Assembly (NCBI RefSeq): GCF_030272615.1
Contig: NC_081413.1
Location: forward strand, 722,825,649-722,889,648
From: Cryptomeria japonica
Lineage: Eukaryota; Streptophyta; Pinopsida; Cupressales; Cupressaceae
Reading direction: 5' to 3'
Length of the DNA: 64,000 bases
Shown: positions 1 through 10,572 of the stretch, one piece after another
Position numbering within the stretch: the first letter of the stretch is position 1
How the letters are laid out: the number at the start of each line of letters is the position of its first letter
Made by a program: the position numbers and the translations under genes
Notes under the pieces: generated by a model
Told to the model about the DNA's origin: nothing
The model's database searches: none
The model's input: the letters and a program-made list of their open reading frames with translations, nothing else

Positions 1-745
1 GAAGCAAGAATGCTTCCCAAGTGAAATCGCAAGGTAGGTAGGTGGCTGGAAAAATTTGTTTTTTGAGGACAGCCCCCTACAATAGAGTTTCAGACCTGCA
101 ACAATGGAAGATAACTCTGAAAATTGATTGAGAATGCCTCCAATCAGCCCTTAGGATAAAATCGCCTAAGGCACAAATTAGCTAGGAACAAGATATAAGT
201 CTGAAAATTGATTTTCCAGCCAGCTATGGAGGTCGAACCAGCTGCAACAATGGAGGATAAACCCAGGTCTGCAATACATCAGCAAGTAGGGAGTGATGGA
301 GGAGACCAAATATGCATGGAATCCACCCAAACAATGGCACAAAACACTTGCTAAGCTAAGATCGTATTTTCCAGCTATGGTGCCAACTTTGGAAAATCTG
401 AAAAATGTCTTCAATCTAACTCCAATCTGCATACAATCTGCAACTAAGGTGTGGGAACAGCAAGCAATGATGGAGGTGTCAAGGCAAAATTATCGAAGTT
501 CTTCAATCACCAAAAATCGCCATCCTCACAAAAATCTCCAAACTCACAAGTCTGAAAAAAAAATCGTGGCATGAAGTCATTAATGGCAGAAACCCCAAGT
601 TGCCAAGCTGGAAAAAATTGAGAAAAGAGTCTTCAATCCAACACTTCACCAAAACACTGTCAAAATTCACCAATAAGAGGGAAAAATCACCTTGCATGGA
701 GACACTTGGCAAATTTAACAATAAAATAATGTTGGAGGCTCCTCT

Positions 746-751
746 CTTATA
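746..751 (-). promoter_or_regulatory. TATA-like box of candidate LTR
   Basis: On the minus strand the sequence reads GCAAGTATAAGAGAGGAG, followed about 25 bases later by ATTTTATTGTTAA. The tracts at 20684 and 53418 have comparable layouts (TATA, a GAGG-like stretch, then TTATTGT or TTGTTATT). A core promoter is inferred from this shared layout; no transcript evidence is available. Confidence 0.4.
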
Positions 752-959
752 CTTGCTTTTGTCCCTCACTTTTACCACACAAGCAATGTGGGATAAAAAA
801 CTTACTTTTATACTTGCCTGGCAAAACTAACATGCTTCTAGAAGGGTAAAAACATTAAATGCTTATTGCAAATTATTAATTTTGTTTTTAAATTTTAAAT
901 AATCGTCAATCATCATTTAAAAACAATTAAAATGGGGCTCATTTATTAAAATATTTCAA

Positions 960-1640
960 TTCAAGTCAAAAATTGACCATAAGGGAAAATCGATTTAAGT
1001 AGGGATTAAAAAATCCCATTAAAATCATTTAAAATGTCAAAATTTTCCCCACAAGGGAAAATCGATTTCAGAATGGACAAAAATCCTCATCAAAATTCAC
1101 ATAAAATGGGCCAGGGGAAAATCGACTAGGGTATGGATAAAGAATCCAGACTCAAAGTTCACTTCATTCACAAAAATACTCCCTGGTGGAAATTCGACCT
1201 CAGTCTGGATGAAAATCCAGACTCAAAATTATGAAATGTACTCTCAGTGGAAAATCGCTATGAGTCTGGAAAAACATCCACACAAAAATCCTCAAAAACT
1301 TGTCAAAAATTCTTGGTGGAAAATTGACCCAGGTGTGGAATGAATGTAAACATCATCAGCAACTTATCCATAGCTCCCTGGTGGAAAAACGTGGGTAGTC
1401 AGGATAAATCCTGACACTTTGTCAAAATTTAAAGGCTTCCAGGGGAAAAACGACCTCAGTATGGATTATCAGTGGTGGAAAAATGAGGCAAGTATGGATT
1501 TCAAGGGAAATCCATGTCCAGTCTGGATTTTGAGTGGGAAAAACCATGGGTAGTCTGGAATATGAGGGGAAAAGCGCCTCTAGCATGGAATTTTGACCTT
1601 TAAACCCTTGGAATATGGATTTTACTCCGGAAAATGATGA
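960..1640. repeat. Degenerate ~65 bp tandem repeat with GGAT/ATCC hairpins
   Basis: About ten units share the core GGTGGAAAATCGACCTCAG followed by a short palindrome built on GGAT...ATCC. Unit starts fall near 981, 1056, 1118, 1188, 1247, 1317, 1380 and 1441, so the period is 60-75 bp. Clear palindromes are at 1202-1223 (AGTCTGGAT, loop GAAA, ATCCAGACT), 1398-1415 (GTCAGGAT, loop AA, ATCCTGAC), 1494-1515 (ATGGATTT, 6-base loop, AAATCCAT) and 1002-1017 (GGGATT and AATCCC). Bases between the palindromes vary more than the palindromes do. Confidence 0.75.
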
Positions 1641-2039
1641 TTTTTCCACTCAAAATCACTTAGAAACTCTGAAAGTTAATAAAACTCAACTGGACTTAGG
1701 CAAATTCATAAAAAATTGGAGCATAACACAAGGAAAACTATCGGGATAAAGTGCGAAATCAACTTGAATAATTCCTTAGGAGCGAGAAAACAACTCCAAA
1801 AGGTCCGAAAACACCTTAGCACTTAAAATCACTGACGAGGACATTTTAAAAAAAAACATGATAACGCTCCAAAAGGGTCTACACTTAGACAAAACTAGGA
1901 TCCTTTAGAAATCTCAATTTTACGTGCTTGATCCTCTAACCCCAAAAAACCTAAATGACACTAGGCATGATCGAAACTCCGAGACTCGGGCACGAGAAAC
2001 ACAAAATTGCTCGCTAAGCAGCCAAAACCCTAACCTAAC

Positions 2040-2126
2040 AATGCAGAAAGCCGGAAAGGAGGGGGGTTCCCGTTAGCAATGGGGTGATGTGTGAAAAGGT
2101 CACAACATCTGGCGACTCCACAGAGG
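2040..2126. other. Conserved LTR-edge block with tRNA-Arg-like primer motif
   Basis: On the minus strand this block reads TGTTGTGACCTTTTCACAC, then ACATCACCCCATT, then a run ending GGGAACCCCCC. A clearly related block lies on the plus strand at 18002-18060. On the plus strand, TGGCGACTCCACAGAGG at 2110-2126 resembles the complement of a plant tRNA-Arg 3' end (TGGCGACTCCGCTGGGG, 14 of 17 bases). The block therefore marks an LTR edge, but the two cues disagree about which way the LTR points. Confidence 0.5.
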
Positions 2127-3000
2127 AAATGTTATAGAACATTTCAAGAACAAAGCTCAACTTGACTCTTAGAATCTTCAATTAATCCTTGTACAGCATA
2201 GCGAACGGTCAGGAAACATATTTGAAAAGATAGAAGCTAAAAATTGTATCAAGTTACTTAGTCATTGATTATCTACGTGTGTGCAATTGCATTCATTTCC
2301 TTCACGAGAATATTGTAAAGTCAAAGGATCGAGTGAGACTAGCTATGTAAGATGTCCATACTTCGTAAGTAGCCAGTTGCAACCTCACGAATATTGCTCC
2401 ACTGCCGGCCAGGCGTCTATAGCCCCGGTGGAGTTACTCACATATTCCCATTAGCCAATTTAGATATTTCATTTCTTTGCATTTCTTTCTTTTCTTTCTT
2501 TCTTTCTTTCTTTGATATTTTCTTTCATGTACTTTCAATTCCTTTGGCTCGTAAGTAATGAACTTACTAGGGTTCGAGAATTACAATGGCACTGAAGCAG
2601 GATATAAGATTTTTCACTAGTCACAACTTCACCTGAGAATCTATAATAACTCGGACAAAATTAATGTGTAAAATATAATAATCAAATGATGTCAGCGTCA
2701 AAATACAATAAAAGTTTTCCAATCTTGTCAAATACGAATTCAACCTATGATACATTATACAAAAACAATCTCTAATTTGAAGAACTTCATGAGGTATCGC
2801 TCAAGTAATGGACTGAACAAAGCTTGGTGCAGAGTGTGTCTTGACAACAACTCCCACATCACAAGCAGATATCCCTCAGAACTAACACCTAAGCAAAGCC
2901 GACCTAAAACCTAAAGCAGAATCGGAAGCGGACCTAAACTAAGGCAAACTAAAGCAGACCTATTCTAACTATGATTAAAGGGGTAGGCTTCAGAAGAAGC
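2127..3000 (-). other. Noncoding 3' region of element A, with CTTT microsatellite
   Basis: No ORF is supported between the integrase end and the LTR-like block. A (CTTT)n tract lies at about 2482-2514. A GC-rich patch at about 2404-2436, reading CCGGCCAGGCGTCTATAGCC, stands out from the AT-rich surroundings. I see no convincing polypurine tract next to 2107. Confidence 0.5.
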
Positions 3001-3213
3001 CTAAGGTTGGAAGTAATGCTTGAGGAATTGTCCATTGACGAGCAACGAAACATCCTCACCAGTTAAGGTTCTCAGCTTGAACGCATTCTCTCCTAGTATC
3101 TCAGCAATCTGATAGGGGCCTTTCCATAGTTTGTCGAATTTGTCGTGATCTTCCCTTCTTTCATGGGATTTATCCCAATATAGCACTAGGTCAGAAATCC
3201 TAAAGGCTTTCAC
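3001..3213 (-). pseudogene. Element A integrase C-terminal region
   Basis: The product reads SDLVLYWDKSHERREDHDKF then LWKGPYQIAEI and ends VNGQFLKHYFQP. This is the GPY/F-like C-terminal part of a Ty3/gypsy integrase, which binds DNA and often ends in a VNG..LK.Y motif in the plant Tat-type lineage. It is separated from the integrase core (3382-3951) by frame breaks near 3214-3380. Element B ends with a matching VNGIHLKSCF, which supports a common origin. Confidence 0.75.
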
Positions 3214-3984
3214 TCGTGCTTATCTGCCAAACCATCTCTTAACTACGCCTTGATGTTTGGAAAAATTCGCTAATGCTTTATCTCTCTTTTCTTCTAAGTT
3301 CATCAACCGTGTTAGTCTTGTTTGCACTCTATCTTTGCCTTCCATGTAATTTTGTATGACTCTCAGTGTAGGAATTCTCAGTTATACGAGGAAGATAGGC
3401 TCTTGGCCATATACCAGAAAATATGGGGATGTCCCCAATGAATTCTTCACTCTCGTTCTATCTGCCCAAAGGGCGAATCTCAATTGCGTGTGCCAATCTT
3501 TCAGATTTTTCTCTAACAATTTCTTAATCACACTTAGCAAATTCTTATTCGTTGATTTTGCTAACCCATTACCCTGAGGATAATAATTCGATGAAAACTT
3601 AAGGGTTATACCATATTCAAAAGCCCAATTCGAAAATTTTAATGATGTAAAGGCAGAACCATTATCACAAATCATAGCATGTGGATGACCAAACCTGGTA
3701 ATGATGTTCTCGAAAAATTTAATCACAAGGTCAGTTGTACATAACTTCAAATCTTGAGCTTCTGACCACCAAGTATAGTAATCAATCGCGGTTAGAATGT
3801 ACCTGTGTTGCGTAGAGGAAGGCGGATTGATCATACCAATGAAGTCGATACCCCACATAGCGAAAGGTTTGGACTCGATCATGGGCTGCAGCGGCATAGC
3901 TGGATTCTTCTCTCGAACAACAACAACCTGGCATGTGTGACACATCTTCACACGTTCATGAGTATCTCGGATTAAGGTAGACTA
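3214..3984 (-). pseudogene. Element A integrase core, catalytic Glu replaced
   Basis: The 189-residue reading frame 3951-3382 carries the retroviral-type integrase core: the first Asp in GIDFIGM, the second in CDNGSAF, and the site normally read as GLAEST reads GLAKSTNKNL. The third catalytic residue (Glu) is therefore Lys, a change a single G-to-A would produce. Upstream, the zinc-binding HHCC region ends CHTCQ. A TAG stop at 3982-3984 follows GYY, where family members normally have Trp. The enzyme would insert the element's DNA into the chromosome, but this copy cannot be active. Confidence 0.85.
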
Positions 3985-5532
3985 GTAATAGCCTACTCTT
4001 AGAATTTGGTGTGTAGTAGCCAAGATTGCACCATGACCTGTCCCAAATCTGTTGTGAAAATGTTCCCCAATCTGTTTAGCTTCATCCTTTCCAACATATC
4101 TCAAATATATTCCTTCATGATTTTTTCGGTATAAAATCGAGCCTTGTAACATAAAATGTTGACACTTCAATCTTAATGCTCTCTTCTGAGCAAGGCTCAT
4201 ATGCGCGGGGCATTTATGGTTTAATAAATAGCAAACTATGTCTCTATAGCATTCATCTGGAATGACATCCTCAATTGCATAGACTTGTTGGACTAATCCG
4301 GGTCCATCAACTGCTAAAGTCTGCGCTAAGGCTTGACCTCGAACAAGTCTCATTGGTTGGATCTCAATGTCGTACTCTTGGATAGTGGCAACCCACTTTC
4401 CTCTCCTTTCTCCTAATTCATTTTGCATAAGGAGTGTCTTAACTGCTACATCTGGGACAATGGCATGAACTTTTGCCCTCAAAATGTAATGTCTGAATTT
4501 CTTTATTGGTTTCACCAAAGCATAAGCTTGTTTCTCTACGTTCAGATATCTCAGCTCCGCATCTTTCAACAGTGCGCTCATAAATGCTATGGGATGTTCA
4601 TCTTTATCTTCGTTCTTTTGTGTAAGGACTGCAACACAAGTATGTTCTGAGGCGAATGAATACACATAAAAAGGTCGCGCATAATTAGGACTGACCAAAA
4701 CGAGAGCCTCAACGATGGTGGACTTGATTTCTTCAAATGCTTTCTTTGCTTCTATCGTCCATCCCATCTTAGCATCTTTCTTCAACATTTCATTCAGTGG
4801 TCGTATAATCTCAGCAAATCCAGAGATAAATTTCCTCACAAAATTGATTTTACCAAAGGACTTAAGTTCTTTCTTACTGCTCGGGAGGTTTATCTTGGAT
4901 ATAGCTTCAACTCTTTCTGGATCAATGGAGATGATCTCTGAGATAATATGTCCTAACAATTTACCTTCTGTAACCCCGAATATACATTTCTTGGGATTAA
5001 GAGATATCCCATACTTTTTGCATCTTTGAAACACCTTTCTCAAATCTTCAATGTGATCTTCTCTTTTCCTTGAGAAAATTGTAATGTCATCCATGTAAAT
5101 AATGATGCATTTTCCAATCAAATCTTGAAATGCAATGTCCATAGCTCTCTGGAACATGGCTCCAACATTGATTAAGCCAAATGGCATCCTTCTATATGCA
5201 AACATACCCCACTTTGTGGTGAAGGTTGTCTTTAATCTATCTTCATATTCTACCATCACCTGATTGTATCCTGAATATCTGTCCAAAAAGGACATCATCT
5301 GCGATCCATTCACAATCTGTAAAACCTCATCCAATGATGGATGTGGGTAGTTATTTTTCTTTGATACTCTATTCAAATTTTTGAAATCAACACAAAGCCT
5401 TATCTCTCCACTCTTTTTTCTAATTGGGACCAGATTGGCGACCCACTTTGAGTGTCGCACAGGAAAGATAATCCTTGCTGATAACAATTTCTTCACTTCT
5501 TGATATATGAGAGGCTCCAGCAAAGGGTTCAC
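3985..5532 (-). pseudogene. Element A reverse transcriptase with degenerate RNase H
   Basis: This 516-residue frame starts in the RT fingers (QEVKKLLSARIIFPVRHSKW) and includes RLCVDFKNLN, the palm motif IIYMDDITIF with the YMDD catalytic pair, and the Ty3/gypsy FGKINFVRKFI region. It continues into the usual downstream RNase H position. There the first catalytic Asp (normally DAS) is replaced in VYSFASEHTC, the Glu remains in NVEKQAYAL, and the ending RGQALAQTLA lacks the usual AD pair. This downstream RNase H therefore looks structural only. The frame ends in the integrase zinc region (H...H) and breaks at GYY plus TAG. The order RT, RNase H, integrase is that of Ty3/gypsy. Confidence 0.9.
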
Positions 5533-5544
5533 TGGCCTCTATCT

Positions 5545-6555
5545 CTACCTAAATGGCTTATTGTCTGGTTTCAAGGGAATAGTATGTGTAATGATTGATG
5601 TATCATATGTCTTCAAATCATCATATCCCCATGCAATCACATTGGGAAAAACTCTCATGTTCTTCAATATGACTTCCCTTTCACTGGGCGTACATGCTTT
5701 CCCTATGAATACATTCTTAACTTCTTTGTCATTTCCCAAATTCACCGTTTTATAGGCACTTCCACTTGAGTCATGCAATCTTTCTACCTTTATTTTATCT
5801 CAATCAAATATTCTTTCTAGCTCTATCATTCCCTTAGGAATGAAGTTTGTCTTCAGATCTAGGATACCATCTGAATCATATTCTGCTTCTTCGGCTTCCT
5901 CTTCATCAATAACCTGACTCAGGAAAATATCTGTATTTCTCAGAAAATCCAATATATGCTTATCGTCTTCAAAAACTTGGAAATTGGTGACATTATCTGG
6001 TATGGATAGAACTGATGCGAGTTCCTCTGTAAACTTCTTTAATCCTTCCATGGCGATGGGTGCCAAGGAACTGGCAGCCTGCGCAAGTGCATTTGCCACT
6101 TGGTTTTGTGATCTGTATATTGACTTGATATTGAAGGCATCAAAGCTTTTGATGAGATCCCATATCCTATTGCAGTATTTTGTCAATCTTTTGTCGTGGT
6201 AGACATATTGCTTCCGCACTTGTCTCACTACAATCTCTGAATCTCCAAACACATGTAAAATCCTCACTTTCTTCTGAATGGTTAACAACAACCCATGAAC
6301 TAAGGATTCATACTCAGCAACATTGTTCGTACATGGAAACTGTATTCTATGGGAGGCCAAATAAATTTCCCCTGAGGGACTGATTAATTCAAATCCGGCC
6401 CCTGATCCTTTCTTTGACTCTGAATCATCAAATCTTAATGTCCAAACTTGATCTTCGTCATATATTTCTTCTTCAGTTTTATGTGTAATTTCTTCATCTG
6501 TGCTAGGAGAGGCCTCTTTAATTTCTTGAAGTGTCAAAATTTCAGGAATTCTCAT
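5545..6555 (-). pseudogene. Element A extra RNase H domain placed before RT
   Basis: The 251-residue frame 6555-5800 contains an RNase H fold: WTLRFDDSESKKGSGAGFEL (first Asp), NNVAEYESLVHGLL (Glu), VFGDSEIVV (second Asp) and NQVANALAQA, where the last Asp of the usual AD pair is Asn. It resembles the plant/archaeal-type RNase H of Tat-lineage elements rather than the gypsy RNase H. It lies between protease and RT, not after the gypsy RNase H as is usual for dual-RNase-H elements as I know them. A linker frame (5778-5545, with WGYDDLKTYD) joins it to RT. Stops break the joint. Confidence 0.8.
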
Positions 6556-7843
6556 GTATTTGATTCAAAGCTACCTTGCACATTGCGCAAGAGAATTTGG
6601 AATGGGCAACATTGTGAATTCGGCAACAATAAATCTTGAATGCGAGCACGATTGCCTAACTCAACTCCTTGCTGAATATTTTTGAATACAAATCCTCTGA
6701 AACTTTCAAACATATCAATTTCCTCATCTATATCATGATCACTTTCTATTACAACTTGTGTGGAATTCACAATCAGATTTTCTTCTATCTTTTCAACTGG
6801 GCTTTGAAGCATCAAAACCTCTACAGCTTTTGGTTTGTAATTCCCTAGATCTGCTTCTAGGAAAAGAATTTCATTATTTTCCCCGTATTCTGTTATCATC
6901 AATCTTAATCTTGGGGTACTATCTATCTTGATCTGGTTTGGTACACCTCTCCATGGTAGCCTCATATGAGAGAAATCGGTCGAAAAGTAACCATTCAGTC
7001 TTCGTGACCAATCTCGACTCAGGAGCATGACATATCCATCTGGAATGTCTACAACTGATATATCTATGAAGTGATGGACTCTAGGGTCCGCAACCAACTG
7101 CATATGAATATTGTTTAACTCTCCAATCATAGGTACCTCTATCTTATCTAATTGCGTAACTCTTTTACTAGTCTGTATGGGAATGAGACCAATTTTTCGC
7201 ATATAGCCTTTGGCATTACATTACTTGAAGGTCCGGAATCTACCAGACAATTATGCAAAAGCTTGCCGAATATCCTTACCGAAAGCAAGAATGGGGCTGG
7301 CTCATCTTGATACTTCATTGCTGGCTTATCCCTATGGACTTGCAAGTTCTCTTCTTTTTTCACACTTTCTTTGGAAACTTCATCATTTTTAACCGCGCTT
7401 TCGACAGAAGCAATCTCACTCTTAGGAAGGATTTCACCCTTGGTAGGATTTTTAGTCATAACTAGTGAATCCTTAACTCTCTTTACATTATCTCTTGTGA
7501 GAAAAGCTTTGCCTTCTAACATATCCTCTTTCTTTGGCACATTTGCCGTCTTTACTAATTCTTCTTTGTTGGGCATATTAGATGAATCTTGAGCTGCACA
7601 TGCCTCTTCTGATGATTGTTGAATATTTGGTTCATCCTGAACCACATTTATGCTTGCTTGAGGAACATTTGAACCTCTCTGAATGTTGGAACTAGTTTGA
7701 GCTGTAGTTCTCCCGACGGTATTCTCATTTAGTCCATTCATTAATGTATCTCTGATATCAGGTACCTTCATTAGTTCGAACAATGGTAGGCTTACCTTGA
7801 CTTTCTTGAATTCTTCTAACACACACAGACTCAGCCGCTTCAA
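6552..7843 (-). pseudogene. Element A aspartic protease and linker
   Basis: The frame 7843-7148 ends with HNCLVDSGPSSNVMPKAICE, the DSG active-site motif of a retroviral-type aspartic protease that would cut the Gag-Pol precursor. Gly-Ala after DS is Gly-Pro here. The frame 7202-6552 continues the protease and linker (FIDISVVDIPDGYVMLLSRD, typical of the flap and second half). A frameshift separates the two near 7150-7200. The part before the protease is Asn/Gln/Ser-rich, a low-complexity gag-protease linker. Confidence 0.75.
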
Positions 7844-7870
7844 CTCCTCTCTTGGAGGGGGAATGTTCTT

Positions 7871-8572
7871 CTATCTATACTCAGGTGAATCTTGTGGATA
7901 GCTTGGTGTATTGCTAGCACTTGGATTTGGTGGCATAGCAAAATTATTCGGAGGAACGGAAGTAGTTAAAGGCTCTTGATTCCTCTGATAAACTCTAGGT
8001 CCAGTGTTTCCTAATGACTGATGAAACACTTCTTTAATTCCTTCAACCAAAACACTGTTATTCATTGGTGGAAAATAGTAGTCTGGATCTTCAATAGGCC
8101 CATTGGCTGAAGCAGGTGGGAACTGAGAATTAGGCGGAACCATAGGTCCATTCGCCAATTCTGGAGGAAATCTCCCACTTTGTTAGCATACTAAACTTTC
8201 TTCATAAACTAGAGGAAACTTGAAATCCTCAATGATTAATGCTTGGTCATATCTCGGAGTGGGTACAATTTCATATCCCATTGTTGGAGTTCTTTCTGAT
8301 GCTTCATTATTTCGCACTTCCTGCTGGAAAATATCAGCAGCAACCTTGAATTCGGGACAATGCAATTCTGAATGCTAACTAGTGTTGTGTAATTTGCACC
8401 AATTTGATAAGGCGGCCTCCGCGAGGAAGACTCTGTCAGTAGGTCGATTTTCCGAAGTTGGCGGATTGTCAAGAGGTGACGACACATTTCCATTATTGGG
8501 TGCAATGTTCCACGTTCTCTTCTGATAGTTCTGATTATTGCCACTATATCCTTGGTTATTTTGATTGTTGTT
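7871..8572 (-). pseudogene. Element A gag zinc-knuckle region and linker
   Basis: After an Asn/Gln-rich spacer the minus strand reads WCKLHNTS, a stop, then HSELHCPEF. That is a C-x2-H-x4-H-x4-C arrangement if the stop replaced one residue, a zinc-knuckle variant that would bind nucleic acid. The remainder (8158-7871) is Pro/Asn-rich with no recognised domain. Several stops and a frame change show decay. Confidence 0.6.
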
Positions 8573-9835
8573 CTAATAATTCTGATTGTTACTTTGGTAA
8601 CCTGGATTGTTACTTTGGTTACCACCTTGATAATTTCTATGCATACTGTAGAGCTGATTGTTCTGATTCCTCAAATGAGTAACCTCTGTAGATAACTTCT
8701 TTACTTGGTCTAATAACTCTTTCATTTCTTCCTTCTCCCGTTTCCTCGTGGATGTCACGACATTTTGCAGGTACACTGGATGCATCTGCGGAGCTTGAGA
8801 AATGGGTGCTCCAGGATGGAGTACCAACTGATTTGATGGCTGAGCAACTGGATACATCGGTTGTGGAACTTGATTTATTATTGGCGTATGATGCACCAAA
8901 GCTTGACTTAAATTCTGAATTTGATTTGTGGCCATGGGCGACCCAAAATTGAGCAAAAGTCCACTAAGATTCTGACACAATATTTTACTAACTTCTATCG
9001 CCTTTGCATATGCTTCGTTCAAATTTGTTGGAGAGGGATGAGTTCGCACAAACATAGCTGTAAGTGGATCTAGAGCATGATAGTATATCTCTCGAGCATC
9101 TGGAATAAGATAAGGAGTTTGCAGCCTTGTATAAGCTTTCTGGAATCGGTTATTGAATGAATTGATAGGTTCATTCTCTTGTCTTTTACACTCAACAAAT
9201 TGTCTATGCAACTCCGATGGGGAAATTTGGATTCCAAACTTTCCAATGAATGCTTCCTTTAATTCCTCCCATGAGGTGATGGATCCTGCAGGTATGTGGA
9301 TGAACCAATGATACACTTATTCTCCCAAGGAATAGGAAAAAAGTCTGCAAGCCACATCTCTATACTCAATTGGTCTATTTCTCAAATGGTCTTCAAACAT
9401 CTTGATATGGTCTTCCGTCGTCCGGCTCGAGTCACTAGCATTGTACTTCTAACAGAAATTCTCCGGATTTTTCGGCATCTCATGAATGTCATTGAAAGCG
9501 AGCGGTGACGGGTTGGTAACCAACCGGGTAGCACCGTTTGGAGGTGGTCCTTGATTCTGGGCCATCACTTGGTCTTCTTGTTGAAACTGTTGAGCTTCCT
9601 CTTGATTTGGATCTTGATCCTTAAACGTAGGATCCTGAAAAATATTATCTTTTCTCAGCACGTCTGTTCGATTGAATAATCTATCTTTGTCTGCTATATT
9701 TGAACTTGATGAAGCATCTCGCCTTCCTAGTTTGGATTTGCGAGGACTTCTCAACTCACAACGTCTTCGTTCTCCAGTAGTTGATCTTAGAATTCTCTGA
9801 AGTCTCTCGGGTGAAAAGGAATTGATGCACTCCAA
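8573..9835 (-). pseudogene. Element A gag capsid region
   Basis: Two minus-strand frames (9835-9449 and 9316-8573) together cover a retrotransposon gag. The capsid signature is HWFIHIPAGSITSWEELKEA, then FIGKFGIQISP and FVECKRQENEPINSF, the retrotrans_gag pattern (W..L...F...F......L..L.Q....). A coiled-coil stretch rich in Lys/Glu follows (EKEEMKELLDQVKKLSTEV), then NNQ-rich sequence. The role would be particle assembly and RNA packaging. A stop lies at about 9317. Confidence 0.85.
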
Positions 9836-10405
9836 CGTGATCTATCTAGGATCAATCCGGACTTGTTGTAATCTTTGAGCAAGTAAATCTCTTTCAATTT
9901 GCTCCTCAATTTGTTTGTCAATTCATTCAGCTATCTCTTCTTCTTCGTCTAGGACAAAAGAAACTCTGATGTATTGTGGTGCACTTGTTTTCACTTCCCA
10001 GGCAAGGTTGTTCAAACTGGATATGATCTTTCTTTCGTCTCCCAGGTTCGGTTTCTTGAACTCAAGTTCGTCCAATTAAAGTTCGTTCGTTCTATCAGGA
10101 TCAGGCAGCACCCATGTGTCTCATATCAACTTGAAATCTTCAACTGGTTCAATTTCTTCTAGGCTGATTGGTAGATTGGTTCTCACGGTCGATTGCTCCA
10201 AGAACAATGATGATCGAAGGCAAGTTTCCCAACTGTTCTTCTTTATCTATCACTGCTCTCACTTGTCTGAATTCAGCGTGACTACTTTGGTTTCTCCAAG
10301 CAAGAGTGTTGAATTGTGAAATGATATCTCTTTGTTCACCTTGGATAAGTTCGTCCTCAGGGAACACCATTCCGGAACATAATCTTCGAAGATGATCGCA
10401 AATTA
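9836..10405 (-). pseudogene. Element A gag N-terminal leader with internal duplication
   Basis: Two diverged copies of one short coding block are visible on the minus strand: GEQRDIISQFNTLAWRNQ (from about 10340) and ERKIISSLNNLAWEVK (from about 10045). An acidic stretch (DEEEEIAE) and a Gln-rich helix follow before the capsid frame. Frames are broken between the blocks. No family name can be given; position suggests the gag N-terminus or a leader ORF. Confidence 0.45.
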
Positions 10406-10572
10406 GGCCCTCCTAGCGCCAAAAGAATGTTGATGCGTGAAGGAGGGACAAAAGTCCTGGATAACTCCTTGCGAATATGAATTGATATGATCTGCAGTTC
10501 AGCTATTCACGGCATGATAATGCTCAACATTCTTCTAGCGCCAAAAGAATGTTGATGCGTGTTTTATGCACA
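10406..10572 (-). other. Duplicated primer site and LTR end of element A
   Basis: On the minus strand an LTR end reading CGCATCAACA, then TTCTT, then the primer-site-like TGGCGCTAGGAGGGCC appears at 10440-10406. The same junction recurs 122 bp away (CGCATCAACA, TTCTT, TGGCGCTAGAAGA at 10559-10531). TGG at the start of the primer site fits pairing with a tRNA CCA end. The repeat also creates a 9-bp inverted repeat, CAACATTCT with AGAATGTTG. The junction is followed abruptly at about 10573 by the truncated LTR of element F. Confidence 0.55.

Larger units (their letters stand above)
1..2107 (-). mobile_element. Candidate giant LTR of element A, partial
   Basis: This noncoding tract follows the integrase end of element A when read on the minus strand. 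It begins with TGTTGTGACC at 2107, continues through a degenerate hairpin repeat array (about 1640 to 960), an AT-rich stretch (about 960 to 840) and a TATA-like box near 746-751, and runs off the left edge. The same order (conserved start block, periodic repeats, AT-rich stretch, TATA box) occurs on the plus strand at 18002-20690, which is why I read this as LTR-like and minus-oriented. Against this, a tRNA-Arg-type primer-site motif sits on the plus strand at 2110, which would suit an LTR of the opposite orientation. Small ORFs here have no recognisable product. Confidence 0.5.

Noticed and set aside
2110-2126. A tRNA-Arg gene fragment
   Set aside because: Only the 3'-end complement is present, at an LTR edge; this is a primer-site motif and not a tRNA gene. 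No tRNA gene was recognised anywhere.
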